Source of the DNA: Mycobacterium marinum
GTDB taxonomy: Bacteria > Actinomycetota > Actinomycetes > Mycobacteriales > Mycobacteriaceae
NCBI RefSeq assembly: GCF_003391395.1
Contig: NZ_CP024190.1
Coordinates: 5,146,001 to 5,210,000, forward strand
Length of the DNA stretch: 64,000 nt
Reading direction: 5' to 3'
Part shown: positions 24,225-34,301 of the stretch, piece by piece
Position numbering within the stretch: position 1 is the stretch's first letter
Layout: each line of letters opens with the position of its first letter
Translations under genes and position numbers: made by a program
The notes under the pieces: model-generated
The model's database searches: none
The model's input: the letters and a program-made list of their open reading frames with translations, nothing else
What the model was told of the DNA's origin: nothing

Positions 24225-24300
24225 CCGGCAATACCCCCGAAGCGGCCACCGGCCCACAACAACGCCCCTACCCGTCGAACCGAGAGGAATAGCTCAACCC

Positions 24301-24615
24301 ATGAACGAAATCCTGACCCTGCAGCCCGATGTCATCAGCAGACTGTCGCAAGGGCACGACGCTACGGTCACCGGTCTGCAGGCCGCGACGGCGGCGCCCG
24401 CCGGGATCAGCGCGAATGTTGCCACCACCCACGGCACGTTCACGTCGGAGTTCAACAATGCGCTCAGCGAATTCGAAGCCGTCCGCGCCCGCGCCGGTCA
24501 GGCTCTGCAAGGGGTCGCAACCGGACTTTCCAAGAACCTGAACAAGGCACTCACCGCGTACGTCAACACCGACCGAGCCGGCGCCGAGATCCTCGACCAA
24601 CAGGTTGATCGCTGA
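24301..24615 (+). CDS. espF: EspF-like ESX-1 secretion-associated substrate (EspC/EspF family)
   Basis: A 104-residue protein close to EspF (Rv3865, 103 residues), more so than EspC. Matching blocks are G-I-S-x-x-V, T-H-G-T-F-T-S-E-F-N-N-A-L-x-E-F-E and L-Q-G-V-A-T-G-L. The type VII export signal Y87-V-N-T-D91 (YxxxD) is near the C-terminus. GAGAGGAA lies about 12 bases upstream of ATG 24301. In ESX-1 this family member is encoded on the left flank beside espE and espH, not between espL and espK as here. Confidence 0.83.
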   Translation: MNEILTLQPDVISRLSQGHDATVTGLQAATAAPAGISANVATTHGTFTSEFNNALSEFEAVRARAGQALQGVATGLSKNLNKALTAYVNTDRAGAEILDQQVDR

Positions 24616-24733
24616 TCATGCCCGGTCGGCTCGCTGCGGATGGCACGGGCCCCACGCTGCCAGCTGGCGCCCAGTGAGGGGCTCCAAACAGCTTTCACCA
24701 CGCCCGCCATGCACCTCAGAAAGGCACCTCTCC

Positions 24734-25333
24734 ATGGTCCAGCCCAGATCAGATGCCCACAGCAATCTGGACGCCCTGAAATTCTCGCGCACCGCCGACA
24801 ACAAGGAATCGGCAATTGACGCGTTGCGCGCTTTCGCGCCGACTCAACCCGAGGAAGCCGATGTTGATTTGAGGGCCCTCCATAAGCGGGCAAAGGACGA
24901 CAAAGCAGAGGAATGCGACCTGTTCACGGTGACCAATCCGCAGGGAACCGTGTCGGTGTCGGCCGTGTTGGGCGGCAAAATCCGCCGGGTCGAACTGTCG
25001 GAGGAAGTCACCACCATGGCTGAACCGAACCTTGCCGCAGAGATATATGTGATTGCCGACCTGGCCCGGCAGAAAGCGCGGGCAGCTCAGCACACCCTCA
25101 TGGTGCAAAGCATGAAAGACATCGAGAGCGAAGAACACCGCGCCAAGCTGCGCGAATTCCTCGGAACCATGTTGAACCTACCGACGCCAGAGCAGGCCGC
25201 CGCAGCACAGAAAGAGGTTTTCGCCACCCGATACGGTCGCGAATCCGCCCGAAAATCTCGCGGCAATGGCCTAGACGGCGTTCCGGTATTCGCGAGGAGA
25301 GTAAGCGATGTGCATCGCGAAGCCGACTGGTGA
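24734..25333 (+). CDS. espH: EspH-like ESX-1 accessory protein
   Basis: A 199-residue homologue of EspH (Rv3867, 183 residues). The N-terminus carries the N-L-D-A-L-x-F-S and [10 protein letters not shown] repeats. The core [14 protein letters not shown] and the [13 protein letters not shown] helix follow, then L-N-L-P-T-P-E-x-A-A-A-A and F-A-T-R-Y. In M. marinum EspH is required for export of EspE and EspF, so its place directly after an espF homologue makes functional sense. ATG 24734 starts the aligned region. It overlaps espK by 26 bases. Confidence 0.86.
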   Translation: MVQPRSDAHSNLDALKFSRTADNKESAIDALRAFAPTQPEEADVDLRALHKRAKDDKAEECDLFTVTNPQGTVSVSAVLGGKIRRVELSEEVTTMAEPNLAAEIYVIADLARQKARAAQHTLMVQSMKDIESEEHRAKLREFLGTMLNLPTPEQAAAAQKEVFATRYGRESARKSRGNGLDGVPVFARRVSDVHREADW

Positions 25334-27338
25334 ACATGTCGGGCTGATGCTCGACCCGGGTGGGTGGCCGGAGGCCGATGAGGACATCTTTTATGTCCGG
25401 GCCCAGCAGTACAGCCAGACATTGCGCCAAATCACCCATGTCTTGGACACGTGTCGGCAGCAGCGGCTCCACGTCTTCGAAGGCGGTGTCTGGTCGGGGG
25501 GTGCCGCTGATGCCGCCAACGGCGCGCTGGGCGCAAACATTGATCAACTGATGACGGTGCAGGATCATCTCGCGACGGTGATTGTCTGGCATCGGTACGT
25601 AGCCGATTTGATTGGGCAAGCCAAGTCGGAAATCGGTAACCATGTCGATGCCGCTCAACGAGAAATCAACATCGTGGAGCGGGATCAGACCCTCGACGCC
25701 GAACAGAAGACCGCCGCGATCGATTCGCTGATCAGTGTGGCGCATGCGGCCAATGTCGGCGTCGTTTCCAGCACCGCTGAGCAGGTGCTGGAGTTCAAGC
25801 ATTGGAAGGCGCCGAAGAACGCCCTCGACCAGCTGCTGGATCAGAAGACGCCACCACCACTGCCGGACACACCGCCAGTGAGTGCGCTCCCGGAGACACC
25901 GCCGCTGGGCGCCCCGGCACCGACGGAACCGCCGCTGGCCACCCCCGGTATCGGGGCGAACCCGGCACCGGAAGGGGCTGCGAGTCCGGTCCGGCCGGTC
26001 GCGCCGGTCAGACCCGGTACTGCGGAACCGCCTACTTTGGGGGCGGTACCGATCGCGGCGTCACCGATCCCCGCAGCCACCCCGCGTCCGGCTCCGAGCC
26101 GGCAAGCCGTACCGGCAGCTGCGCTCAGACCTGCGACGTCGACCGATCAGACGCCCGTCACGGGTGGGCTTACCGATCAGCCGGCGCAGGCAGATCCGTC
26201 ACAGTCCGGCGATCAATCGGGGGTGGGTGTTGCGCCCGCCGCAATGACCGGCATGGCGCCCGCGCGGGTGGCCGGCGCAGCACCGAGCGGGGCCGGATTC
26301 GGCGCGACCGCGGATTCGGGCAGCGCAGGCCCGGCCACGGGGTGGGGCGCGCGGTCACGAGTTCCGGCTGGAACACCCCGGTTGGGCGGGTCGGTCCGGG
26401 GGCGCGCAGCGGCCCCCCGAGCGTCCGCGTATGGCGCGTCAGCCGCAGGGTCGTGGGCGACCGATCACACCAATGGCACCGATCAGCGCGAGTCAAACGA
26501 TGCGCCCATGGCGGGACCGATGGTCCCGGTTGCGGCGGCCCGGGCGGCGCGCGATGCCGTGGCCGCAGGCTTCACCACCCGCGGTAAGGACCGGGATGAT
26601 GCGCTGCGCTTGGCGCGCCGGATCGCGGCGGCACTCAACGCGCCCGGCGGCGGCGCCGACCACGATTTCGGGTTCTTCTGGATCACCGCGGTGACCGTCG
26701 ACGGCCAGATCGCGGTAGCCAACAGCTATGGGCTGGCCTTTATCCCGGACCGGGTCGAACTGCCCGACGTCGTGCAGATGGCCAGCGCCGATCACGCCAT
26801 CCCCGCCGGCGAGCGGGCGCGCTGTGCTACCTATCCGCTGCTGGCCGTGCAGGCCTGGGCAACCCACCATGACACCACGCTGCGCGCGGTGATCGGCACC
26901 GCGGAGCAGCTGGCCGACTGCGATCCCGGGGTCGCCAAAATCATCCTGGAGCCCGACGACATCCCGGAGAGCGGCAAAATGACCGGCCGGTCCCGGCTGG
27001 AGGTGGTCAATCCTGCCGCCGCGGCTCGGCTGTCCGACACCAAAGATCCGAGTTTGATCAAGCTGTTGCCGCCAGCCCCGGTTGCCGCGGATGTCCCGGC
27101 AGATCAGGACGGGATGTTGTGGTTCGAGGTGATGGCACCCATGGCCAGCAGCGCCGCTGGCCGCGAGGCCGCACATCTGAGGGCCTTTCAGGCCTATGCC
27201 GCGCACGCGCAGGAACTCGCCCTGCACCTGGCACACTGCGCGGCCGATCCCGACACCGCGCGTGCCGCCATCGCCGACTGGCTGTACTGGCAACACGTCG
27301 CCGGGCTGCTCGGCAGCGCCCTGTGCAACGCGGCGTGA
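25308..27338 (+). CDS. espK: EspK-like ESX-1 secretion-associated protein
   Basis: A 676-residue homologue of EspK (Rv3879c, 729 residues). The N-terminal helical domain (M-L-D-P-G-G-W-x-E-A-D-E-D to about residue 180, including [12 protein letters not shown]) is followed by a Pro/Ala/Thr-rich low-complexity linker (about 180-390). A conserved C-terminal domain ([32 protein letters not shown]) ends the protein. EspK binds EspB and the ATPase subunit EccCb1 in ESX-1. GAGGAGA lies 8 bases before ATG 25308. It is convergent with espJ, as at ESX-1. Confidence 0.9.
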   Translation: MCIAKPTGEHVGLMLDPGGWPEADEDIFYVRAQQYSQTLRQITHVLDTCRQQRLHVFEGGVWSGGAADAANGALGANIDQLMTVQDHLATVIVWHRYVADLIGQAKSEIGNHVDAAQREINIVERDQTLDAEQKTAAIDSLISVAHAANVGVVSSTAEQVLEFKHWKAPKNALDQLLDQKTPPPLPDTPPVSALPETPPLGAPAPTEPPLATPGIGANPAPEGAASPVRPVAPVRPGTAEPPTLGAVPIAASPIPAATPRPAPSRQAVPAAALRPATSTDQTPVTGGLTDQPAQADPSQSGDQSGVGVAPAAMTGMAPARVAGAAPSGAGFGATADSGSAGPATGWGARSRVPAGTPRLGGSVRGRAAAPRASAYGASAAGSWATDHTNGTDQRESNDAPMAGPMVPVAAARAARDAVAAGFTTRGKDRDDALRLARRIAAALNAPGGGADHDFGFFWITAVTVDGQIAVANSYGLAFIPDRVELPDVVQMASADHAIPAGERARCATYPLLAVQAWATHHDTTLRAVIGTAEQLADCDPGVAKIILEPDDIPESGKMTGRSRLEVVNPAAAARLSDTKDPSLIKLLPPAPVAADVPADQDGMLWFEVMAPMASSAAGREAAHLRAFQAYAAHAQELALHLAHCAADPDTARAAIADWLYWQHVAGLLGSALCNAA

Positions 27339-27353
27339 GACCGACCGCGAAGC

Positions 27354-28136
27354 TCAGAGCACCGTGACGTCGGGACCTGCCGACTGATTGTCGGCGGTCG
27401 TGCCGGTTCCGCCCTCGATCGGGGCACCACCCAGAGTCTGGGAGCCGGGTGCCGCGCCAGCGCCGTCCGCCCCGGCCTTGGCGTCGCGCTCGTCGTCGGC
27501 GTCATCGTTTTTCGTGTCGTCGACCAGCAACCCGTGTTGCGCCGGTGCGGCACCGCCGGCCTGTGATGCCGTCGAGACGATTTGTTGCGTACTTTGACCG
27601 ATGGATTGCGCCATCGGAGACGCGTACTGCGCTACGAAAGCGGCTTGCGACCCCAGTTGAGCGAGTTGCGGGCCGGCCTCGGCGACCTGTGCGGCCACCT
27701 CGGAAATCTGTGGTGACAGCTGATCGATCAGCGTCTGCACGCCCTGCCGTGCGCGGTCCGCCCACTGCCAAGCAGACGTGGCCATCGACTGAACGAACTG
27801 ACCTGCCTGATCTGTGACCGTGCTGCCGGTCAGAATTGGGGCCGAGCCGCGGAATTGATGCTGGCTCAGACTTTCGCCGAGCGACTCATCGACCTTCGTG
27901 TAAATGTCGGCCGCGGTGGCCATGCTCGACGCAGTATTTGCCATGTCAGCTTTTGCGCTGGGCAGTAAGTCGGTCACCGATGATTCGATGTTGGGCATCG
28001 CCGTATTGATCGCGACCGATAGCGCATCCGTTCCAGCCGCGATAATCGGCGCCGGCGGCGTCGGAAAAACGAGGCCGCGCAGTCTTGTCCCCGCAGCACC
28101 TAAGCCAGCCGGATCGACGGCCAGTGGTTCAGCCAT
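27354..28136 (-). CDS. espJ: EspJ-like ESX-1 secretion-associated protein
   Basis: A 260-residue homologue of EspJ (Rv3878, 280 residues). It starts M-A-E-P-L-A-V-D-P-x-G-L, then G-L-V-F-P-x-P-P-A-P-I and M-P-x-I-E-S. The helical hairpin ends in Y79-T-K-V-D83, a YxxxD export signal. The C-terminal half is Ala/Gln-rich, then an acidic Asp/Gly tail. AAGGGA stands 7 bases before ATG 28136. EspJ is an exported ESX-1 substrate of unknown function. Its stop is 15 bases from the espK stop. Confidence 0.85.
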   Translation of the reverse strand: MAEPLAVDPAGLGAAGTRLRGLVFPTPPAPIIAAGTDALSVAINTAMPNIESSVTDLLPSAKADMANTASSMATAADIYTKVDESLGESLSQHQFRGSAPILTGSTVTDQAGQFVQSMATSAWQWADRARQGVQTLIDQLSPQISEVAAQVAEAGPQLAQLGSQAAFVAQYASPMAQSIGQSTQQIVSTASQAGGAAPAQHGLLVDDTKNDDADDERDAKAGADGAGAAPGSQTLGGAPIEGGTGTTADNQSAGPDVTVL

Positions 28137-28590
28137 TGCCGAATCCCTTCTGTACGTTCGCTACCGAGCGAATTCCGTCCAATGCGACGGCGCGCCAATC
28201 ACGCCGATATTCACGACCGGGTGTGACCACTCACGGCGCAAACCGAACGGCGCTCTGATCGCAGAAATCAAAATCGAATGACTCGGTCGATATCATCGAT
28301 GTCCGCGATCATAGTAGCAGGAATAATTGAATCGACACCGCACCGAACAATTTCAGAATCCCATTTCATAATTGCCGTACCCCGACAAATATGCGACGCT
28401 GCGCCCGCCAAGAAAAAGCATGATCGCGGCTGCCTTTGGGCAAATCCCCGGTTGCGTCCGGTCACAGTGCGGTGCAGAAAATCGCGTCGACCGGCCCGCA
28501 CCCGAACAGTCATCCGAGCGCGCCTGTCCTGCCACGAGCACACCGACCGGCGCCGGATTCCTAACCTCGGATCTTCGGACCGAATCCGCG
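28137..28590. other. Intergenic region, right edge of the Esp block
   Basis: These 454 bases hold no recognisable gene. The part 28260-28430 is distinctly AT-richer than the surroundings and probably contains the espJ promoter. No terminal inverted repeats, integrase or tRNA-derived attachment site was seen at this edge. Confidence 0.45.
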
Positions 28591-29691
28591 CTAGCGCCCT
28601 GCTGCCTTACCGCCGGAGCTGGTCTGGAAACGGAACTCGACCACGTCGCCATCGGCCATGACGTAGTCCTTGCCCTCCATCCGGACCTTGCCGGCGGCTT
28701 TGGCCGCGGCCATCGACCCGGCGGCCAACAGGTCGTCGAAGGAAACGATCTCCGCCTTGATAAAGCCCTTTTCAAAGTCGGTATGGATCACCCCGGCCGC
28801 CTTGGGCGCGGTGTCGCCGCGGTGGATGGTCCAGGCCCTGGCCTCCTTGGGCCCCACCGTCAGGTAGGTCTGCAGGTTGAGGGTGTGGAAGCCGGCGCGG
28901 GCCAGCGCGTCCAGGCCACGCTCGGTTTGTCCGATCGACTCCAGCAGTTCGGCGGCTGATTCCTCGTCGAGCTCGACCAGCTCCGCCTCGATCGCCGCGT
29001 CCAGGAAGACGGCGTCCGCCGGCGCGACCAGTTCACGCAGCTGGGCGACCCGCGCGGCATCAGTGAGCACCGACTCGTCGGCGTTGAACACGTACAGGAA
29101 CGGCTTGGTGGTCAGCAGGTTCAGTTCACGCAGCAAGGAAGTGTCCATGCCGGCGGCGAACAGTGTCTTGCCACTGTCGAGCACCTCCTGGGCCGCCAGC
29201 GCCGCTTCGTGGACGGGCTTGCGCTCCTTGTTGTTGCGAGCTTCCTTCTCCAGCCTGGGCACGGCACGTTCGAGGGTTTGCATGTCGGCCAGGATCAGCT
29301 CGGTCTCGACGACTTCGATATCGGACCGGGGATCGACCCGGCCGGACACGTGGGTCACGTCGTCGTCGTGGAACACCCGCACCACCTGGCAGATCGCGTC
29401 GCACTCGCGAATGTGCGCCAGGAACTTGTTGCCCAGTCCAGCGCCCTCCGACGCTCCCTTGACCAGTCCGGCGATGTCGACGAAGGTCACCGGTGCCGCG
29501 ACGATACGTTCCGATCCGAAAAGCTCCGCCAACTTGTCAAGTCGCGGGTCCGGCAGCGAAACGACCCCCTCGTTGGGCTCGATGGTGGCGAACGGATAGT
29601 TGGCTGCCAACACGTCGTTGCGTGTCAGCGCGTTGAAGAGTGTCGACTTGCCCACATTTGGCAGGCCCACGATTCCCAGGCTCAAGCTCAC
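28591..29691 (-). CDS. ychF: Redox-regulated ATPase/GTPase YchF
   Basis: A 366-residue Obg-family P-loop protein. The G1 motif G-L-P-N-V-G-K-S is near residue 9 and the G3 block F-V-D-I-A-G-L present. The guanine-specificity motif reads N-A-D-E instead of NKxD, the known reason YchF prefers ATP. The C-terminal TGS domain is visible (I-H-R-G-D-T-A-P-K-A-A-G-V-I-H, F-E-K-G-F-I-K-A-E). It is linked to ribosomes and stress responses. GTG 29691 begins the frame. It corresponds to Rv1112. Confidence 0.95.
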   Translation of the reverse strand: MSLSLGIVGLPNVGKSTLFNALTRNDVLAANYPFATIEPNEGVVSLPDPRLDKLAELFGSERIVAAPVTFVDIAGLVKGASEGAGLGNKFLAHIRECDAICQVVRVFHDDDVTHVSGRVDPRSDIEVVETELILADMQTLERAVPRLEKEARNNKERKPVHEAALAAQEVLDSGKTLFAAGMDTSLLRELNLLTTKPFLYVFNADESVLTDAARVAQLRELVAPADAVFLDAAIEAELVELDEESAAELLESIGQTERGLDALARAGFHTLNLQTYLTVGPKEARAWTIHRGDTAPKAAGVIHTDFEKGFIKAEIVSFDDLLAAGSMAAAKAAGKVRMEGKDYVMADGDVVEFRFQTSSGGKAAGR

Positions 29692-29823
29692 AGGGAGCCA
29701 AGTCTAAGGTGCCGCGATCTAGGCTTATGGGCGCCCATCCCCGTAGCGGATGCCGGGGGCACGCCCGCGACTACTGTCCAGGTATTTACGGGCCTTTGGG
29801 CGCATTGCCGGTACGGTCTAGAT

Positions 29824-31035
29824 GTGTCAGCGGACCGGGCGAGAACAGCGGTGCCACCAAGCCACCGCTCAATCGTTCCCAATATTCCAGGTGCTCCGTG
29901 GTGGGGCGCAGTTCTCATCGCCGTCAGCACGACGGCACTCGGGTACGCGTTCGACGCCGGCCACAAGGATCTGACACACGTTTTCGCCGGCTTCTACATC
30001 GTGGGCTGCATCGCCGCGGTGCTGGCGGTCCGCCAATCGGGCGTATTCACCGCGGTCATCCAGCCGCCGTTAATCCTCTTCATCACGGTGCCCGGTGCCT
30101 ACTGGTTGTTCCACTCCGCCAAGATCGGCAAGTTCAAGGACCTCCTGATCAATTGCGGCTATCCGCTGATCGAACGTTTCCCATTGATGCTGGGCACCGC
30201 CGGTACGGTGCTGCTGATCGGCTTGATCAGGTGGTACATCGGGATGGCGCAACGAACGAGCGCGCTGGCCACCGGTGACGACGGCGAGCCCACCACCGCC
30301 ACACGAACGCCGATTTTGCACAGCCTCGCCGAAAAATTGAGTGCCCTGCTGGGCGGTGACCCCGACGACGTGGCCGATGCGGCCCCGCCAGCACCCGAAG
30401 CGGGCAGACGGTCGTCGAGAAGCGGCCGCAGCTCCACCCCGGGCAATCGGTCCACCACCCGGCGCACCGACCGCACCCGTTCGCGACGCACCCGCCCACC
30501 GGTAGAAGATCAGCCGGACCCGGGTGCCGAACGTCCGCGGCGCCGCCGTCCGACACCCCCTCCCGACAACGACGCGGCCGAACCGCCCCGGCGGGCGCGT
30601 CGCCGGCCCCGCCCACCGGGTGACTCGGACTTGCGCGCCACGCCGCCGCGCCAGCCGCGGCGTGATCCGCACACGCGGCGCAACCCGTACGAGTCCTACG
30701 AGCGGCCCGCGCCCCGCACAAGTCGCTTCGATCCCTACAGCGGATACGAGCCACCCGAGGCCCCGGAGTCCTTCGATCGGTATGAACGCCGGGCCGGCCG
30801 CTACGAGCCCTATGAGCCGTTTGAACCCTTCGAGCCCCCACGCCGGCGCGGCAGCACCGGCGGGCCCAACAACGCCAACCCGAAACACCACCCGATCTCG
30901 CAGGTCCGCTACCGCGGGGCGGCGCCCCGCGACGAGGGCCGCGATCAATACCGCGACGAGCCTCGCCCGGATCGCCGGAGTCGTCCCCGCGCACCGCGCC
31001 GGCCCCAGGCCGAATCCTGGGAGTACGACGTCTGA
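29824..31035 (+). CDS. Membrane protein with DUF6542-like N-terminus and long charged tail
   Basis: A 403-residue protein. Four membrane helices occupy residues about 24-160. The remaining 240 residues are Arg/Pro/Asp-rich and low-complexity with recurrent Arg-Arg and Y-E-P-x-E-P motifs, probably cytosolic and disordered. The GTG at 29824 is chosen because upstream codons lie antisense to the ychF start region. Position matches Rv1111c, which is shorter, and the low-complexity tail accounts for the difference. The function is unknown. Confidence 0.75.
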   Translation: MSADRARTAVPPSHRSIVPNIPGAPWWGAVLIAVSTTALGYAFDAGHKDLTHVFAGFYIVGCIAAVLAVRQSGVFTAVIQPPLILFITVPGAYWLFHSAKIGKFKDLLINCGYPLIERFPLMLGTAGTVLLIGLIRWYIGMAQRTSALATGDDGEPTTATRTPILHSLAEKLSALLGGDPDDVADAAPPAPEAGRRSSRSGRSSTPGNRSTTRRTDRTRSRRTRPPVEDQPDPGAERPRRRRPTPPPDNDAAEPPRRARRRPRPPGDSDLRATPPRQPRRDPHTRRNPYESYERPAPRTSRFDPYSGYEPPEAPESFDRYERRAGRYEPYEPFEPFEPPRRRGSTGGPNNANPKHHPISQVRYRGAAPRDEGRDQYRDEPRPDRRSRPRAPRRPQAESWEYDV

Positions 31036-31056
31036 CGCCGTAACGCGGCGGAATCG

Positions 31057-32055
31057 CTAGCGCGCCGGCCGGATTTCCCGGGGCAGGGCGAATACCAATG
31101 TCTCGTTGGCCGTGGTCACCGGCTGCACCATGTCGTAACCGCTCTCGGCCAGCCGTTCCAGCACACCACGTACCAGCACCTCGGGGACTGAAGCCCCCGA
31201 CGTCACGCCGACCGTGGTGACACCTTGCAGCCACGACTGATCGATGTCGTCGGCCCAGTCCACCAGGTAGGCGGCTTGGGCGCCCGCACCCAACGCCACC
31301 TCGACCAGCCGTACCGAGTTCGACGAATTGCGCGAGCCGACGACCAGCACGAGGTCGCATTCGGGTGCCATCGCCTTGACCGCGACCTGGCGGTTCTGGG
31401 TCGCATAGCAGATGTCGTCGCTGGGCGGATCCTGCAGCTTGGGGAAGCGTTGGCGCAGTCGCGCGACAATCTCCATGGTCTCGTCCACTGACAACGTGGT
31501 TTGCGAGAGCCAGACCACCTTGTCCTCGTCGCGGATCGTCACCCGCTCGGCGCCGTCGAGCCCGTCGACGAGCTGTACGTGTTCGGGAGCCTCCCCGGCA
31601 GTTCCGACGACCTCCTCATGGCCCTCATGACCAATCAGCAGGATGTCGTAGTCGTTACGGGCGAACCGCCTGGCCTCGTTGTGCACCTTGGTGACCAGCG
31701 GGCAGGTGGCGTCGATGGTCTGCAGGTTGCGTTCGGCGGCTGCCGCGTAGACCGTCGGGGCGACGCCGTGGGCAGAGAACACCACGATGGCTCCCTCGGG
31801 AACCTGATCGGTCTCCTCGACGAATACCGCACCCGCCTTGGCCAGGGTGTCCACCACGTGGCGGTTGTGCACGATCTCGTGACGCACGTAGACGGGCGGA
31901 CCGTGCTTTTCCAGCGCTCGCTCGACCGTCTCCACGGCGCGATCCACGCCCGCACAGTAACCTCGCGGCTCGGCCAATAGCACCCGTCTACGGGTCGGGA
32001 CGTGCGCTACCGAACTCGAGGCACCGGGAATTCCCATGTCGATAGTCGGCACCAT
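31057..32055 (-). CDS. ispH: 4-hydroxy-3-methylbut-2-enyl diphosphate reductase
   Basis: Last enzyme of the MEP isoprenoid pathway, reducing HMBPP to IPP and DMAPP with a 4Fe-4S cluster (also called LytB). The protein has 332 residues. The three cluster cysteines appear in G-Y-C-A-G-V, A-T-C-P-L-V and D-I-C-Y-A-T. The H-E-I-V-H-N and catalytic [13 protein letters not shown] segments are present. The ATG at 32055 gives the [10 protein letters not shown] start known from mycobacterial LytB2 (Rv1110). Confidence 0.95.
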   Translation of the reverse strand: MVPTIDMGIPGASSSVAHVPTRRRVLLAEPRGYCAGVDRAVETVERALEKHGPPVYVRHEIVHNRHVVDTLAKAGAVFVEETDQVPEGAIVVFSAHGVAPTVYAAAAERNLQTIDATCPLVTKVHNEARRFARNDYDILLIGHEGHEEVVGTAGEAPEHVQLVDGLDGAERVTIRDEDKVVWLSQTTLSVDETMEIVARLRQRFPKLQDPPSDDICYATQNRQVAVKAMAPECDLVLVVGSRNSSNSVRLVEVALGAGAQAAYLVDWADDIDQSWLQGVTTVGVTSGASVPEVLVRGVLERLAESGYDMVQPVTTANETLVFALPREIRPAR

Positions 32056-32164
32056 GCCATTCAGGGTACTTTCTGCCGCCACGGCTAGGCCATTCCCGAC
32101 CATTTGCGCTCGTCCCACCGCGGCTAGCTTGGACTTCGCCGCCGCTTGAGGCAGTCTTGGACCC

Positions 32165-32782
32165 ATGGCAACTGCACCGTATGGGGTTCGGCTAATTGTC
32201 GGCGCGGCAACAGTCGCCGTCGAGGAGACCATGAAGCTGCCGCGGACCATCCTGATGTACCCGATGACATTGGCCAGCCAGGCGGCGCACCTGGTGATGC
32301 TGTTTCAACAGAACCTGGCCGAGTTGGTCATCAAGGGCGATTCCACCCTGGAGTCACTGTTTCCGCCGAAGGACGAACAGGCCGCGTGGGCGACCTTCGA
32401 CGAGGACTTGCCGGATGATGCAAACGCCTTGGAAGGGTCCGCCACGGCATTGGCCGACAGCATGGACGCCGATCGTCGCACCGAGGGACGGTTCGCGTTG
32501 TATTCGGTGTCGGACCCCGCCGAATCCCGGGAAACCAGCCCGCCGGTCCGCAAGGCCCCGGCCAGGCAGCCGAAGTCGGCCGCCAAGCCGAGCACCGAGA
32601 TACCTGCAGTCGCCGGCAAACTCGACTATGCGTCATTGACCCTGGCCCAGCTTCGGGCCCGGCTTGCGTCGCTCAGTGTCGAGGATCTGGAGGCCCTGCT
32701 GGCCTATGAGCAGGCCACCAAGGCTCGTGCCCCGTTCCAGACGCTGCTCGCCAACAGGATCACCCGCGCGACCGCCAAGTGA
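32165..32782 (+). CDS. Lipid-droplet-associated protein (Rv1109c-type)
   Basis: A 205-residue protein. The first half has an amphipathic helical region ([18 protein letters not shown]) resembling the actinobacterial lipid-droplet small-protein family known from Rhodococcus. A Lys/Pro/Ala linker leads to a C-terminal helix-extended-loop module ([11 protein letters not shown]...L-E-A-L-L-A-Y-E). It is probably a coat or structural protein of triacylglycerol inclusions. Its stop overlaps the xseA start (GTGA). The family assignment is from memory. Confidence 0.72.
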   Translation: MATAPYGVRLIVGAATVAVEETMKLPRTILMYPMTLASQAAHLVMLFQQNLAELVIKGDSTLESLFPPKDEQAAWATFDEDLPDDANALEGSATALADSMDADRRTEGRFALYSVSDPAESRETSPPVRKAPARQPKSAAKPSTEIPAVAGKLDYASLTLAQLRARLASLSVEDLEALLAYEQATKARAPFQTLLANRITRATAK

Positions 32783-34026
32783 GCCCAGCCGCAGCATCGA
32801 ATTCGGCCGAGAACCCGTTCCCGGTACGCGCGGTGGCCATCCGGGTCGCCGGCTGGATCGACAGGTTGGGAACGGTCTGGGTTGAGGGGCAACTAGCCCA
32901 GATCACGATACGACCCAACTCCAAGACGGTGTTCATGGTGCTGCGCGATCCCGCGGCGGACATGTCGCTGACCGTCACATGCCCGCGCGACCTGGTACTG
33001 AGCGCACCGGTGAAATTGACCGAAGGCACCCAGGTGGTGGTCTGCGGAAAGCCCTCGTTCTACACCGGGCGTGGCACATTTTCGCTGCGACTCAACGAGA
33101 TTCGCGCTGTCGGGGTGGGTGAGCTGCTGGCCCGGATCGAACGGCTGCGCCGGCTGCTGGACGCCGAAGGACTCTTCGATCCACGCCTCAAGCGGCCAAT
33201 TCCTTTCTTGCCCAACACTGTCGGCCTGATCACCGGCAGAGCCAGCGCCGCCGAGCGTGACGTGACGACGGTTGCCGCGACGCGCTGGCCCGCAGTGCGA
33301 TTCGCCGTCCGCAACACCGCCGTGCAGGGGCCCAATGCCGTCGTTCAGATCGTCGAAGCGCTCCGTGAGCTCGATTCAGACCTGGAAGTCGATGTGATCG
33401 TGGTGGCCCGCGGTGGCGGCAGCGTCGAGGATCTCCTGCCGTTTTCCGACGAGACACTGTGCCGCGCGATCGCGGCGTGCCGCACACCCGTGATCAGTGC
33501 GGTCGGCCACGAACCCGATAATCCGCTGTGCGACCTGGTCGCCGATCTGCGCGCGGCCACCCCGACCGACGCGGCCAAGAAGGCCGTCCCCGACACTGCC
33601 GCCGAGCAACGCCTGGTCGCGGACCTGCGCCAGCGCAGTGCACAAGCGCTGCGCAATTGGGTTTCTCGGGAGCAGCGGGCGTTGACCCAGTTGCGCAGCC
33701 GCCCCGTTCTTGCCGACCCGCTCAAGGCGCTGATCACCCGCTCCGATGAAATCCAGCGGGCCCGGTCAGCGCTTCGGCGTGATGTCAGCCGGCTGATCAG
33801 CACCGAAACCGAAAACATCGGCCACCTGGGTGCGCGGCTGGCCACCTTGGGTCCGGCGGCCACACTGGCCCGCGGATACGCGGTGGTGCAGACGGTTTCA
33901 GCCGCCGGTCAACCAATGGAAGTGCTGCGGTCGGTCGATGGCGCGCCCGCGGGCACCAGACTACGAGTGCGGGTAGGCGACGGTGCCGTTACCGCGGTAA
34001 GCGAGGGACGTGTTGATGGAGCTTGA
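32779..34026 (+). CDS. xseA: Exodeoxyribonuclease VII large subunit
   Basis: Catalytic subunit of the single-strand-specific exonuclease VII, which trims ssDNA in repair. The protein has 415 residues, the typical length. It has an N-terminal OB-fold (W-V-E-G-Q-L-A-Q-I), the central catalytic domain ([27 protein letters not shown]) and a coiled-coil-rich C-terminus. GTG 32779 overlaps the preceding stop, and its own 3' end overlaps xseB. Confidence 0.95.
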   Translation: MSPAAASNSAENPFPVRAVAIRVAGWIDRLGTVWVEGQLAQITIRPNSKTVFMVLRDPAADMSLTVTCPRDLVLSAPVKLTEGTQVVVCGKPSFYTGRGTFSLRLNEIRAVGVGELLARIERLRRLLDAEGLFDPRLKRPIPFLPNTVGLITGRASAAERDVTTVAATRWPAVRFAVRNTAVQGPNAVVQIVEALRELDSDLEVDVIVVARGGGSVEDLLPFSDETLCRAIAACRTPVISAVGHEPDNPLCDLVADLRAATPTDAAKKAVPDTAAEQRLVADLRQRSAQALRNWVSREQRALTQLRSRPVLADPLKALITRSDEIQRARSALRRDVSRLISTETENIGHLGARLATLGPAATLARGYAVVQTVSAAGQPMEVLRSVDGAPAGTRLRVRVGDGAVTAVSEGRVDGA

Positions 34027-34264
34027 CGACCACAGCGGGGAAACCGACTCGGTTACACCCATTAGCCAGCTCGGCTACGAGGCGTGTCGCGACGAACTGA
34101 TCGAAGTCGTGCGCCTCCTCGAACAGGGCGGACTGGACCTCGATACGTCGCTGAAGCTATGGGAAAGAGGCGAGGTACTCGCAAAAAGGTGCGAGGAACA
34201 CTTAGCTGGCGCACGTCAGCGGGTGGCCGATGCGCTGGCCGCCAGCGAGGCCGAGCAGGACTGA
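34016..34264 (+). CDS. xseB: Exodeoxyribonuclease VII small subunit
   Basis: An 82-residue partner of XseA. The family blocks are clear: [23 protein letters not shown], L-W-E-R-G-E and L-A-K-R-C-E. The ATG at 34016 is preferred over GTG 34010 because GAGGGA is 7 bases ahead of it. The gene begins within the last 11 bases of xseA, as is usual for this translationally coupled pair. Confidence 0.93.
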   Translation: MELDDHSGETDSVTPISQLGYEACRDELIEVVRLLEQGGLDLDTSLKLWERGEVLAKRCEEHLAGARQRVADALAASEAEQD

Positions 34265-34301
34265 TCTTGGCCAGTATTGGGTATCGAACCATATTCCAAA
34301 C

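Noticed and set aside
24148..24300. Upstream extension of the EspF-like frame
   Set aside because: It overlaps espL in another frame, and the residues before 24301 have no family similarity.
20174..28136. Prophage origin for the NlpC/P60 and neighbouring genes
   Set aside because: No integrase, capsid, portal, tape-measure or att site is seen, and the neighbours are clear Esp homologues.
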